Of a DNA stretch of 64,000 bases, positions 12,998-23,792 are shown in pieces (position 1 is the first letter of the stretch; every line of letters starts with the position of its first letter). The stretch lies in contig CM042030.1 of the NCBI GenBank assembly GCA_023525975.1, positions 32,730,350 through 32,794,349 on the forward strand, given 5' to 3'. This stretch comes from Smallanthus sonchifolius (lineage: Eukaryota > Streptophyta > Magnoliopsida > Asterales > Asteraceae). The notes under the pieces were generated by a model. It was not told where the DNA came from, ran no database searches, and worked only from the letters and a program-made list of their open reading frames with translations. Made by a program: the position numbers and the translations under genes.

Positions 12998-14520
12998 AAT
13001 GATTGGTATGATCAATCCCGAATAAAAGCTTTTCAAAATCAGAATTTCATGAAAAATTTTGTTTTTAATTTCTTTTATTGCTTTATTACATTTATGCATT
13101 TACATTTCAGTCAAAAAAAATGTTTTTAATTTACAAAAAGTAAAAACAAATTAAAAAATATAAAATTTGACATCATTTGAGGTTAGAGAAGAAATGATAG
13201 TACATCATTGATTAGTTCATTTCACACGACCTTAGTAGACCTTTGATATATGATTGATTAAACTGAGTTGATTTGATCTAAATTTCAAAGTCTGCATAAA
13301 TGAGAAATGACAGTGTTGTGAATGCTCTAATCTTGATAATTTGTTTTCAAATTTGTGTATGAGTTTTGAAACTTAAATTGTCAATAGACTAGAAGCGTTT
13401 TGAAATCAATAGTAGTGTGAAAATTAAATATGATATGATTACATCTGTGATTTGAATCTATTATATGCCTCTGTGTGTGTGTGTGTAAAAGATCATTATC
13501 AGATAAAGAATATATGGTTTTAAAGAATTTCATGAGACCAATATCGAATTATATCTTTAGCACAAATTTATTTCAGTTCACTTCACTGCCCATGCCCCGA
13601 AAAACATGCAAGGTGATGTTGAACTAAGATATGCTTTCAAAATGTGTTGAAACATATATTCGCCCTTGGATCAGTTATATACATCATCTAGTCTGACTCC
13701 ATTGAATTTTATCCAGATAATAGTTGGATCCTCATACCTGAATTTGTTGATTCTCACTATTCAGCCACTTCATTAGAATCTTCTGCTTCTGAATCATCAT
13801 GATTCTTATATCCTTTGGGATCTGCTTCTATACTTGTGCTAAAAGAGATAATTTAATCTTGGAAATTGATCTAATCTTAACATAAACTGTATATGTCTTG
13901 AAGATAGTGCAATTTATATTTCTGTTTGGCATATATGTGGGGTACACGATGTTTTTCATCTAAATGGTACTAAATCACATGAATTTGGAGAATAAACGCT
14001 TATTGTTTCAAATCATATAATATTGACAAATTTAAGAATTCATGCTTTATATTTCAAATTCGGTATAAATAAAAGAGCATTTTATAACCTGATTTTATTT
14101 ACTTTGGAATTTATCGCGTATCATTTCAAATATTATTCAAATTGAATGAATTTCAAATTGAAAAAGATGCAAAGTGCACAAGACTGAGTTGGATGGTTTC
14201 ATATTATAGGTTACCCTTTGTTATTGATAAAATGTGTGATGAATTAATTTGATACTGATATGATCTTCTTGCTCATGATGTTTATTCAAAAATATTTGAT
14301 TTCAGTTTATTCAGATTAAAAAAAAAATATGTGTTTCCGTTTGTACAGATAAAATCCAAAAATATGTGATTTTGTTTGTATAGATAAAACTCAAAAAGAT
14401 TTTGATTTTGATTTTCCATGAAAATTATAAACTTTTATTAAAATTGTTCGGGATTGGATCGGATACATGATGCTGACGGAAGTTCAAGACTTGAAAGGTT
14501 GAAGTTGGTAAAATTTTGTT
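12998..14520 (+). other. Noncoding spacer of B after pol, with conserved blocks
   Basis: No coding frame. Blocks shared with the spacers of C, D and G include GATCATTATCAGATAAAG (13491-13508), a GAGACCAATATC segment near 13532, CACTGCCCATGC near 13584, and GTGGGGTACACG near 13937. These are retained although the flanking ORFs are broken. A (GT)n run sits near 13471-13486. Confidence 0.65.
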
Positions 14521-15213
14521 CAAGGCAAAAGTGAATAGATATTATGTTCGCCTGTGTACAGTGAAGCGAACTTAATATGTTCGCCCAAGAACGGTGAAGC
14601 GAACTTAATCTGTTTGCCTGTGGACAATGAAGCGAACTTAGCATGTTCGCCGAAGGCTTGTTAAATGAACTTAACAAGTTCGCCTAAATAAGCGAACTTA
14701 ATGTGTATAAGGCTCTTGGCCAGGCGAACTTATCAATCATCGTCTTCATGTTCCAAGCGAACTTATCTGGAAATTTTTTTGAAATTTTTAATCTGTGTTG
14801 TTGGAGTTGTTTGCCAATTCCATCATATTCAAAATTGATTTGCGAACACAACTAAGGTAATTTCACTGATTATTGTCCGTTCATTTGTGAGAAAATCAAG
14901 GTTTTTGGTCCGGTGTTCATTCCGTAACTGTTTACCCTAAAATTGTGGATTTTCCAGACTTAAATCTTGAAATTGTTCATTGTTAATGACTTAGTGGTGC
15001 TAGTCGTTGGGTTTACAATGGTCATTTCAAGATTTTATCACAGATTTGCCGATTTTTAAAATTCGGTGTTTGGATTTGAATCGTCACAGGTTCAGGCGAA
15101 CTTGTTCGAAGCGAACTTGTTCGAAGCGAACTTGTTCGAGGCGAACTTGTCCAGGCGAACTTAATAAGTTCGCCTCTTGCAACACTAAGCGAACTTATTA
15201 AGTTCGCCTAGGG
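14521..15213. repeat. Palindrome array in B spacer (GCGAACTT...AAGTTCGC type)
   Basis: Two clusters. At about 14530-14765 there are roughly seven half or whole palindromes with AAGCGAACTTA starts. At 15093-15213 a run of GCGAACTTGTTCG-type half units ends in two full palindromes (AGGCGAACTTA / TAAGTTCGCCT arms). They lie just upstream of the extra ORF. The arms are those of the array in the B LTR. Confidence 0.88.
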
Positions 15214-15364
15214 GTCAGAGGGTATTTGGACTTGTGATTTTTTGAGTGTTAGAAATTTTTTTTGTTTGTTAAAATTTCTTTTTGTTTTGTTTAATTTTTT
15301 TTTTGTTTGTGTTTGTTATTTTTACTAATGTGTTTGTTGTCCGAATGTTTTCATATGGCTCGAC

Positions 15365-17709
15365 ATGTCGAATATGTCAGACGCAGTCAATTTTCAAGGA
15401 ATAATCGGATTTCTGAACCGTTCGCGTCTGCATACTGCTTTATCTGCTGATCCTTACATCAGTTTGGTATACATACAACAATTTTGGGATACAGTTCATC
15501 AGGATACGGACGTAGAACCTCATGTTCTTCGTGCATGTGTAAATAATACTGAAATTGCCATATCTGAAGAAACAATTCGTGCTGCTCTTGCTTTGGGTGG
15601 TAATGCTGAAGACCCATTGTCAAATCCGGGCACTCTTATTATGGGTTGTTTTCAAAGAATGGGTTATCGTGGGACACAGAATGAGACACAAGCACGTAAA
15701 GGTGGCTTAGTTGGTGAATGGAGATATTTCATGCATGTGATTATTCAATGCATCTCTCCTCGTAAAGCTGGAACCGATGGTTTAAAGACGGATCTTCAAA
15801 CAGCAATGGTGGCTTTAACGTTGAATAAGCGATTCAATTTTGCACTTTACTTCTATCGGGAGATGGTCATGCAGATTAATCCTGCTGGAGGTTAAGGATT
15901 TTTGATGTATCCTCGCTTTATTCAAATGATTCTAAATCATCTTCTTCCGGATCTTCCACAACATCCTATAAGATTAACGTTGACTCCGATGTCAAAGCGT
16001 ATCTTTACTGATTGCACGAAGGTGAAACAACATAATACCGCATTGATACCTGTTAATACTCCTTTGTTTGGTCACTTAATCAATCCTGATTATGTTGCAC
16101 ACCTAATGACAACTGGTTTCATCCTGATGAAATTGCTCAAGTTCAAGGCTTAAATGTTCCACAACAACAGCAACCACAACAACAACAACAACAGGTTCCA
16201 CAACAACCGATACAACAACAAGTTCCAGTTCCACAAGCTCAAGTTCCCGTACAACCACAAATTCCTATTCCTGAACAAGTTCCAATTCCACACGCTGAGG
16301 TTGAAATACCTATTCATGAACCTATTCAAGAGGAGGTCGTTCATGCACATGAACAAGATCTAGGAATGAACATGGATGATTTCGTTGATGATGCTGTGAA
16401 CTAACCCATTCAGGAAGCTGAAGGGAATGTGGTGACTGATGATGAATCTAGTTCAAGCTCAAGTGAGACGATATTACCTGTTACTGAAGGCACTGACTCT
16501 GATGAATCTAGGGATTTTTCCTCAGATCATTATGAGCGGTTAGCTGCTATTCCACTGGCTAATGCTGGAAAACGCATTAAATTTCAAACCAGATGACCAA
16601 GAAGAAAGTCTGTTCGGGATCCTCCTTCCGGATCAGTACTTGGAAAAAGATCATTGGTTGATGAAAGTACTGATTCTGATAGTGACTTCAATCCAGATCC
16701 AAAGACTCAAAAGTTAATGTCTGCTTCAATAGCTGCTGCTCAATCTTCACAGGGAGTAGAGGATGCTAATTTTGTTTCTTCCTTGATTATTACTCCTCCA
16801 AGATCTAAAGATACATCTCTAGTTATAACTCTTGTTCCTCCAGTTATTACTCCTATTGCAAGTCCTTCATTTCCACAATCGTCAACTGGTCCGTCAAAGC
16901 CTTCTGATTCTAAAAGGATTACTATCCTTGAATCTCAAGTGCTTACACTTCAAGCTTTGGTGGATACTCTTGTGTCTACTGATTCACAATGGCAGCTGGT
17001 GATTCAGACTCAAGCTCAACAGATAGCTGACATGCAAGCATTGGTGTTTAAAGTCGTTCAGCGTCTTGATGCTCAGGGGGAGTTGAGGATACACGATACA
17101 TGTCATACAGAGTCTATTCAAAGACATGATGAGGAAGACAATGATCCTGCTGGAAATGTTGAGGGTGATTGTCAATACACTGACGCTAATCCTATATCAA
17201 GGGTTTAGGGGGAGTCAACATCACAATCACTTGAAGAAAACAAAGATACTTCTGGTGCCGAATGTTGAGTGTCTGATAATGAAATAGAAGAATGAGAGAT
17301 AGTAGAGATAGAGATAGAGAAAGATAAAGATAGTGTTACTTATGAAGGTTGTGATGGTCTTAAAGTGCCGTATAACTTCATCCAAGATGATGTTATTCCT
17401 GAATTCACTTATGAAGGAGTAACAGATTCTATGGACTCTGTTGAAGACGTCACACTGCCTGAAGATACTGCTGATTCAAAGATGGATACTGATGATGAGA
17501 ATATTCAATCCAATAAAGATGCTGAAACTGAAACTACTCATACTGAGTCTCCGAAGGTTAATGAAGAACCTGTGATGTACAGAAATACAGGGATGACACG
17601 AGAACAGTGGAGAGAAGTTGTAAACAGTCTAAGTGAACTTAACAAGTTTGCCTCTAACAGACTAAGCGAACATAACAAGTGCGCCTCAGATAGACTTAGG
17701 CGAACTTAA
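15365..17709 (+). pseudogene. Element B extra ORF downstream of pol, broken (about 780 codons)
   Basis: Function unknown; homologous to the extra ORF of C. ATG at 15365. The N-terminal ~250 residues are conserved with C: IGFLNRSR, ALSADPYISL, QQFWDTV, RAALALGGNAEDP, GEWRYFMH, CISPRKAG, LMYPRF, LFGHL. A Gln/Pro-rich stretch follows (16155-16270), then Ser/Asp/Glu-rich sequence and a short heptad-like region ending LDAQGEL near 17070. No signal peptide or membrane segment is evident, so a classical envelope is not supported. Breaks: TAA 15893, frameshift near 16100, TAA 16402, TGA 16594, TAG 17206, TGA 17266, TGA 17293. The last ~25 codons are made of palindrome repeats, and the stop abuts the LTR. 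Confidence 0.75.
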
Positions 17710-17938
17710 TGTTAGGACATAGTTTGTAATGACAAAAGCTTGTAATAGTTAGATCTTATGTCTTTATGATTTTGTTATGTAAAAGTCACTAAGTGTTTAT
17801 TCAAGCTAACCTAGAGGCGAACTTGTTAAGTTCGCCTGGTCTAATAGAGGCGAACTTAATAAGTTCGCTTAAGTCTATCTGAGGCGAACTTGTTAAGTTC
17901 GCTTAGTCTGTTAGAGGCGAACTTAATAAGTTCGCTTA
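17630..17938. repeat. 79-bp inverted repeat across the 3' LTR boundary of B
   Basis: Arm 17630-17708 (end of the extra ORF) is the reverse complement of LTR positions 17860-17938, with roughly eight mismatches over 79 bases and a 151-bp loop containing the LTR start. Both arms consist of GCGAACTT...AAGTTCGC palindromes with the same spacers (CTCTAACAGACTAAG). Confidence 0.85.
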
Positions 17939-18187
17939 TAGCAGGTCAGATGTCTATATAAGTGTTTACAGAGTCAGTCGAATTAGAGAGAGAACACATC
18001 GATCAGAACAAGTCTGATTGAGTCTGTAAACACGATTGTGATTTGGAATACAATTGAGAATGTTATTTACTTGATTATCTACATTGTCTTTTGAGCGTAT
18101 AAACGTTGATTCATTGGATTCCGCACTTCGAGTTAACGTCACGTCTTATCACGAGATCGATCCGTAGAAGCACCATGATGACCTACA
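17710..18187 (+). repeat. 3' LTR of element B (478 bp)
   Basis: Starts TGTTAGGACATAG, the same start as LTR J and close to that of G; ends GATGACCTACA. Four near-perfect palindromes at about 17816-17938 are followed by a TATA-like CTATATAAG near 17954. No polypurine tract precedes it; the inverted array occupies that place, which is abnormal. Confidence 0.85.
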
Positions 18188-18317
18188 CTTAACAAGTCCG
18201 CCTCTGTTAGACTAGGCGAACTTGCCTCTAGCAACTTGTATAAAAACACTTAGAACATTAATACATACAAAAACATAAAGACAAAAGATCTAAACTATTA
18301 CAAAGCTTTTGTCATTA
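18188..18317 (-). repeat. LTR J fragment (B-type LTR, minus), part 1
   Basis: Read on the minus strand it continues the LTR begun at 27296 (TGTTAGGACATAG...), after removal of H, down to the palindrome where B is inserted. The rest of J must lie left of B's 5' LTR, outside the window. Positions 18313-18317 (CATTA) are H's target duplication. Confidence 0.8.
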
Positions 18318-18537
18318 TGTCACACCCCGACCGATGGCGGAATCATCGGGGCGGGACATGTAAGACTGTTCATGAGCACAAGGTTGACTAGATTGTAATA
18401 TATTAAATCCATTCCCATTCAAACAAACACGAAACAAGTTCAAAGTATATAATGAAATACAATTTGTCTTTGATTTAATATTAACTAGGTCCAAAGCCTA
18501 CGTGTAGCATGTCTTGATCAAACTCAAATGAAAGCAC

Positions 18538-18997
18538 CTGAAACATGAATAAAATAAGGTCAACTAAAAAGTTGGTGAGTATAACACAAGTTTGTACATA
18601 GCTAGCATATAGTTTGTAAACCAAATCCTTTACATAATATGATAAATAAGGCATTTATGGGGAGCCGCTATTGTGTAACCAAGTACAATCAAACCTTTGT
18701 AACTAGCATGCAAAACAAAGTGTGTTGTCGGTTTCAATCACCGCGTACCATGGGTGGGTTTGTCAGACTCAATAGATCTATCATTGAAAACCGTCGGCTT
18801 GAATAGTTAATGATTGCACATAATAAGCATGCAAGAGTTAGCACAAATAGTCCTCGAGCATAAAGCTCAAATTGCACACATGAATGTAATAGGATTTGTA
18901 ATTGTGTTGTTTGTGTAAATGTAAACATGTAATTTGTATATAGTTCATGTTTCACCCCAAAAGTGAAAAAGAGTAAAAGGGGTTGTGAAATACTCAC
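18538..18997 (-). other. Candidate intron inside H LTR (460 nt)
   Basis: Minus strand: donor ATGTGAGTATT (GT at 18997-18996) and acceptor TTCATGTTTCAG|GTG (AG at 18539-18538), with ACTCACCAAC and AGTTGAC before the acceptor. Repeated in the 5' LTR at 24902-25361. F has the same arrangement at 458-459 nt. Splicing is inferred. Confidence 0.5.
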
Positions 18998-19424
18998 ATG
19001 TTTCGAAGGCGTAGCTAGCACGAATACTAAGTAGTATAATGATCCTTGAGATGCACAAGTTAACCTAAAGTGTAAGGTATATTGCATTAATAATGTACAA
19101 TAGTCTAAGTCTAAGTCTAAGGTTGAATGAGGTTGAGTGTGGGAATTTGTACAAACGTATATGTGACATTTCATGAAATAAATGCGCGTAAGTTGGTGTT
19201 AAAAATTTTTTTTTGAGCACAAACTGTAAGTTCGAATTATGTTATGGTTTCAATTAAACTAACAATCGACTTAGGGTTTAATCTAAGTGAAATATAGTTT
19301 AAATCCTAAATGGATTATTAATGTTAAAAAGATAATTAACTTAAATAAATAAATTTATTTATTTAAAATAAATTAAAGTGTCTCTCAAAGGAATTGTGAA
19401 TATATATGCTAATAAATACTTAGA

Positions 19425-19463
<39 letters not shown>

Positions 19464-19798
19464 AAATACCACTTAAGACTCTAAATGGATTTTAACGTAA
19501 AAATATTTATTTGAAATTAAAAATTAGTTTTGGAAATTAATGTTTAATGAACTTATATCATCTTAACACAATTTCGTAAGGAAATTATAAAAATTTCATT
19601 GTTACAAACAAAGCACTTTGTTTTTGTTACTTTTACGTTGAAAATGAAGGTTTAAAACAATTTAAATGGCCAATATAATTATTTTACTTTTAGGACCATT
19701 TATTTATGTACTAATAGCTCCGGATGGTGTAAAATTTTATAAAATTATTTTTATGAAATAAATGGAATGGTAATAATCGTTTTAAAAAAAGGATGGGG

Positions 19799-19859
19799 CT
19801 TGCCGGGGTCGAACCCGGGTCTGCCCGGTGGATGCATCCGACTCTAACCACTGGGCAAG
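19799..19859 (-). other. tRNA-like sequence in H LTR (truncated)
   Basis: The minus strand has a 5-bp T-stem CCGGG/CCCGG around loop TTCGACC (a B-box form), CAGTGGTTAGAG resembling an A box, and outer CTTG/CAAG pairing. At 61 nt it lacks room for a full cloverleaf, so it is not a functional tRNA. The copy in the other LTR is at 26161-26221. Confidence 0.4.
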
Positions 19860-19951
19860 TGATGGATTACTGATACTGGTCTGGCCCGCAATGGTTTTAT
19901 GCTACTGCAAACAGGTATTGGGTTGCAGGGAACAAATAGATGTAAAAAGTA

Positions 19952-20020
19952 TGTCGGGTACGGGTTTTGAACCCGCGACCGGCCGCGTATGACTGAAACT
20001 GATTAACCAAGTGATCTGGG
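19952..20020 (-). other. Second tRNA-like (B-box) sequence in H LTR
   Basis: Minus strand GCGGG/CCCGT stem around loop TTCAAAA, with TTGGTTAATCAG upstream resembling an A box. The acceptor stem is not evident. Repeated near 26314-26382. Confidence 0.3.
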
Positions 20021-20913
20021 TAGATACCTTGAGAACAATATGAATGTTTAAACTTAAGTCAATCACCCTCCCGTCCCCATTTTCTTCCCCAACCGTCGAC
20101 CCAAACCCTAGCTTCCCAATCACCCGATCAAGGCCACGATTGTTCCTGGATTCAAGGGGCTTTTATTCTACCAACATAAACGAATCTATTGACGTGTGGA
20201 TTACCTCGTATGATCAAGAATTTGATCGAGTACGTCTGACGAAACAGTTTCGGTGGTCTTCGAGTTCTCCACACTAGAATCGGGTCTCAGAACTGTTATG
20301 GGGTGGATTTGAGAGTGTAGGGAGCATAATAGGAGTGTCGCGAAGGCTTCTGGTTTGGTCTCATCAGTTGATTTCAACAACAACGTATGAATTTGTTTGA
20401 GGAGGCTTGGCACGGTTACGGGAGGTTTTCGGTTCGAATTCATTGAATTTCCGATTCAATCGGATCATTACTCGCATTGAGTAACGTCTACGCACGTTTA
20501 TAGATCGTTAATGACACCAACATGTATGACGGTTACGGGTTGCAACGAATTTCGGGTGTGGGGTTTGGATTTGAGTCAAGAATCAATCTGTTTGACTTTC
20601 TGAAGTCAACCCAAATCAAGAATGGTTTAATTACAGGTTTGATCCCTGCAGTTTCCAGTTTCAAAGTTTTGAACTTGGCGGAACTGGTCCCTCGGGTTTG
20701 AGTTGAGTTAATTTGGTTAAGGATTTTTTTTTTAGTTTAATTTATTAAAAGTCAACGGAAAACATAATTTGTCAATTTTTCTTTTGACTTTCAAAGTGAA
20801 TTATAATTAGATTTTACTAATTACATAACTAGTCCTTGTAGGGTTTAATGCCGCATCGTTATTTTATTAATTAAAATAAATTAAAATAGTGTCGGTAAAT
20901 CAGGGATGTTACA

Positions 20914-20924
20914 GTCTCCCCAAG
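20914..20924 (-). promoter_or_regulatory. Polypurine tract of H
   Basis: The minus strand reads CTTGGGGAGAC directly before the LTR start TGTAAC, preceded by AATTTCGGGACGAAATTCTC as in F (53162-53196). It would prime plus-strand DNA synthesis. Confidence 0.85.
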
Positions 20925-23195
20925 TTAAGAGAATTTCGTCCCGAAATTTAACTAATGGAGGCTGCAAAGTCAAGAAGGAGGTGAGGGTTTTGGGTTCTTA
21001 GTGAGTTTTGACTGTTAGATTTTTTTTGGGGGAGTGTAACCGTTGATATGGCTTAGGCCTGATACTTTGAATATGAAGAGTGATAATAAATTTTGTTTTG
21101 AATTGTAGATTGTCGAATAAGAATTTGAATTCTAAATGTGAAACGTATTACTTGGAATGAAATTGATGGAATTTTGACATTTAGAGTTTGTGTAAATATA
21201 GTCTAATATGCTCAACATTGTTAGTGGGTACGAGATTTCATAAAACATTAGTCTGGGTCAAAACTTCATGTGACACGAACAACGCTACTTATGATAATAT
21301 GAGAGGACACTTATGTATAGGAAGTACCATCGGCGTATCCACCATGCCCTTGTCATATTACTTCAGTTTCGTTGTTACATATCGCGATAAGTTTTAGGTC
21401 ACAACACACGACAAAATTTCCCTATAGTTTCCATGCGCTGATTTTTATAATTCCGTGTGCACCCGTAATTATTCAAATCATCGTATGGTCCGTATAGATT
21501 GTTTCGTTGTGTGTGGGAAAGAGGGCACAATTTGACTATGATCACATTGTTTACACATAGAAAGTCGCTAAAAAGTAACTATGTCCCTAATCAGGTCAGT
21601 TCGCAACTAAAGAGTAGTAAAGTAGTAACATTTAAAGTTTCTTAGTTTGCTCGTGTTTGAACAAGAATACGTCAAACCCCGAGGCGTTTCAATGTATCAT
21701 GGTCTTCAACTTTGGTGTACAGAGTGCAAGACCATGTCTTGTGTATAACGAAATCGATCCATTGCAATAATTGTAAGCAAATTTTGTTTTGAGTATATAG
21801 TAAGCACACAAGTCTCATGTATGATCTAATGTCACGTAGTTCGAAATCAAATAAGCCTCATATATATAGAGTAAACAATTTAGTGTCTTATATTTTGTAA
21901 TCGATAAACTATAACGTGTAATGTAATCAACATAGCATTATGTGTATCGAAGGAAATGGATCTCATGTATAGTGTTAGCAACGTAGCATCATGTATCTTG
22001 TATAGTGTACACTGTTTAGTATAAAGTACTTTGTAATCAAATGAGTTTCATGTACAGTGTGGTCAATCTAGAATTATGTATCAATGAAGCAATTCTTATG
22101 TATCACGTATATTGCAAACAATCTAAGTTTCATGTATCATGTGCTCAATCCAGTAGCATATGTATTGCAAATAAATATGTTTCGTGCATTACGTGATCAA
22201 TCGAGCAAATTGTAATTTGTAGGCAAACTAGTTTCGTGTATTTTGCAATTTGTGTAGCATTGGGTATATTGAGGTTCTTTTAGTTTCATGTATCATGTGG
22301 TTACGTTGGATATATTGAAAACGTGTATACGTGAGTCTTGAACTTTGTGTGCGATGTGTACTAACGGGTTTTGCATGTGATCGAGTGCTGCGGACAAACG
22401 TGTTGTTTGGCGTTCTTGTATCATGTGGTAGTTAGGTTCAAGTCCTCAAATCTCATTGATGTTGATGGGAAAAGGTTAACGTTTACGCGATATGGATTGT
22501 CTCTTGAAGCGTCAAGTGAAAGGTAGCGAGGAGGTTTTGGAATTATTCGGGAATTGTGTTTACAAATACGGGTCTTTGTTTGAACATAGAAAGTGGGAAA
22601 TTGTTTTGGTTGTAGACATATAAAGTAGTGAAATCATTGAATCGCATATTTTAAATGAATATGCAATTTATGAGAAAATATTTTTAACTTAAATTTTCAA
22701 CTATTGGCTAAATAAGTAGTAGTATATTAATTTAGCCAACTTTAGAAATATTTACTTTAACGAAGAAAAATCAAAATTATTTATCAGTAGAAATAAATTA
22801 ATATTTTTATAAAGATGGTTGTATTAACCTTCCCTATTAGGTGAAAAAGTTTTATGAAAAATTTATGTTTTTTGATATTATCTAAAAATTTGATAAACAT
22901 TTTGTTTAAACAAGATAACGAGGTTTTTATTTAAATCACAAAATAGGATGATTTATTTAATGAAAGAGATTGTTGGTAATGTACTAAATCATGTTGAACG
23001 AAAGAAGTAATATTTGAGAAGGTTTGATGAAAATATAACAGGTGTAATTTACGTTCCACGGGTCAAATCAATGAAAAATAACTGTAGAGTTGAAATATAT
23101 GGAATTGACTGAATACTGAAATGTTAAACATTATTCAAAACATAGGGAAATGGTTCTCAAATTGAAAATTTAAAGGAAATCAGTAGAAGCTTCTT
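20925..23195 (-). other. Internal noncoding region of H (about 2.3 kb)
   Basis: No credible ORF and no gag/pol remnant seen. About 21780-22450 is enriched in degenerate CATGTAT / TTTCATGT units at irregular spacing. The rest is AT-rich. Confidence 0.6.
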
Positions 23196-23792
23196 CTAAC
23201 GTCGCTGGTAGCCTTCCACTAGGAAGAAGATAATTGCCACGATGAGCACCGCTATGCTCACTCGAGTAGTAGAACTGGCTTCAGCCCTGGCGGTCTCCGT
23301 GCGGTGTTCTTGAACTTCCTTTTCGAGGATGGAGATTAACTCCTTTTGGTACCCTAATTGGTTTGCTAGGCTATCCATTCTTTGTCTTTGCAAGTCGTGT
23401 ATCATTCCCTGCTCTATCCTTTGCCTCTCGAATTATGAATTTCTTACATATTGATGGAAGTCATTGGTTGGAATTTCCATAACACCAGGAGGTGCCATGT
23501 TGTGTCTTACCCAAGGGTTAGGAAGGTACGGGTCGGGCATTAGGTATGGGTCGCTTAGTGGGGGTGGCAATTTATTATGGGGGTGAGGTGTATGATACGG
23601 GTCTATGGGTACGGGTGATCTAGGTGTTCGAAGTCTCGGGTCGGTGTTCCTAATCCAGTCCGCCCTTACATCAAACCTTGGCCTAGCAGTTGGGGATGTT
23701 GGTGACCGATACATGGATGTCTCAGTGTCTTCTTCCCAATCAGATTCTGATCCAGGACGGTAAACCGGGGAGGGAGGAGCGTAGGAGTCCAT
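23196..23792 (-). pseudogene. H internal ORF: proline-rich, coiled-coil, C-terminal membrane segment; one stop
   Basis: The only plausible gene of H; not recognised. ATG at 23792 (MDSYAPPSPVYRPGSESD), 198 codons, in one frame except a TAA at about codon 120 (23433-23435). Residues 1-115 are rich in Pro, Asp and Ser (repeated PDPYLP/SDPYLMP-like runs). Residues ~125-172 look like a charged coiled coil (DLQRQRMDSLANQLGYQKEL, LEKEVQEHRTETARAEAS). Residues ~178-192 form a hydrophobic segment (VSIAVLIVAIIFFLV) ending EGYQRR, the layout of a tail-anchored membrane protein. It lies where F has gag, after a similar leader. It could be a captured host fragment or a family-specific gene. Confidence 0.6.

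Larger units (their letters stand above)
6754..18187 (+). mobile_element. Element B: Ty1/copia-type retrotransposon with extra ORF, 5' part missing
   Basis: Begins inside gag because A is inserted there; the 5' LTR and the start of gag lie beyond the window. Order: gag, protease, integrase, RT/RNase H (copia order, integrase before RT), spacer, extra ORF, 3' LTR. Many stops and frameshifts show it is old. The 3' LTR ends at 18187 and is followed by CTTAA, the expected target duplication, inside LTR J. Confidence 0.92.
18318..20913 (-). repeat. 3' LTR of H (2,596 bp)
   Basis: Pairs with 24682-27274, with only a handful of differences by eye (for example GTATATAATG/GTACATAATG and TTTCGAAGG/TTTTGAAGG), so insertion was recent. 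Its U5-side end matches F, including CCGCCATCGGTCGGGGTGTG. It holds an (AT)n run at about 19429-19460, an intron-like donor/acceptor pair (18538-18997) and two tRNA-like boxes near 19.8-20.0 kb. The 146-residue frame inside it is not conserved in other LTRs. Confidence 0.93.

Noticed and set aside
16150..16363. Asn/Trp-rich ORFs on both strands
   Set aside because: Alternate-frame readings of the CAA-rich Gln stretch in the extra ORF of B.
15365..17709. Envelope gene label for the extra ORF
   Set aside because: Position fits envelope-like ORFs of SIRE-type elements, but no signal peptide or membrane helix is visible in B or C.
18734..19174. 146-residue minus-strand ORF, duplicated at 25098-25538
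   Set aside because: The duplication is simply the two LTRs of H. Low-complexity translation, and no counterpart in A or F LTRs.
19799..19859. Functional tRNA gene
   Set aside because: 61 nt, no complete anticodon arm or 7-bp acceptor stem; kept only as a tRNA-like remnant.
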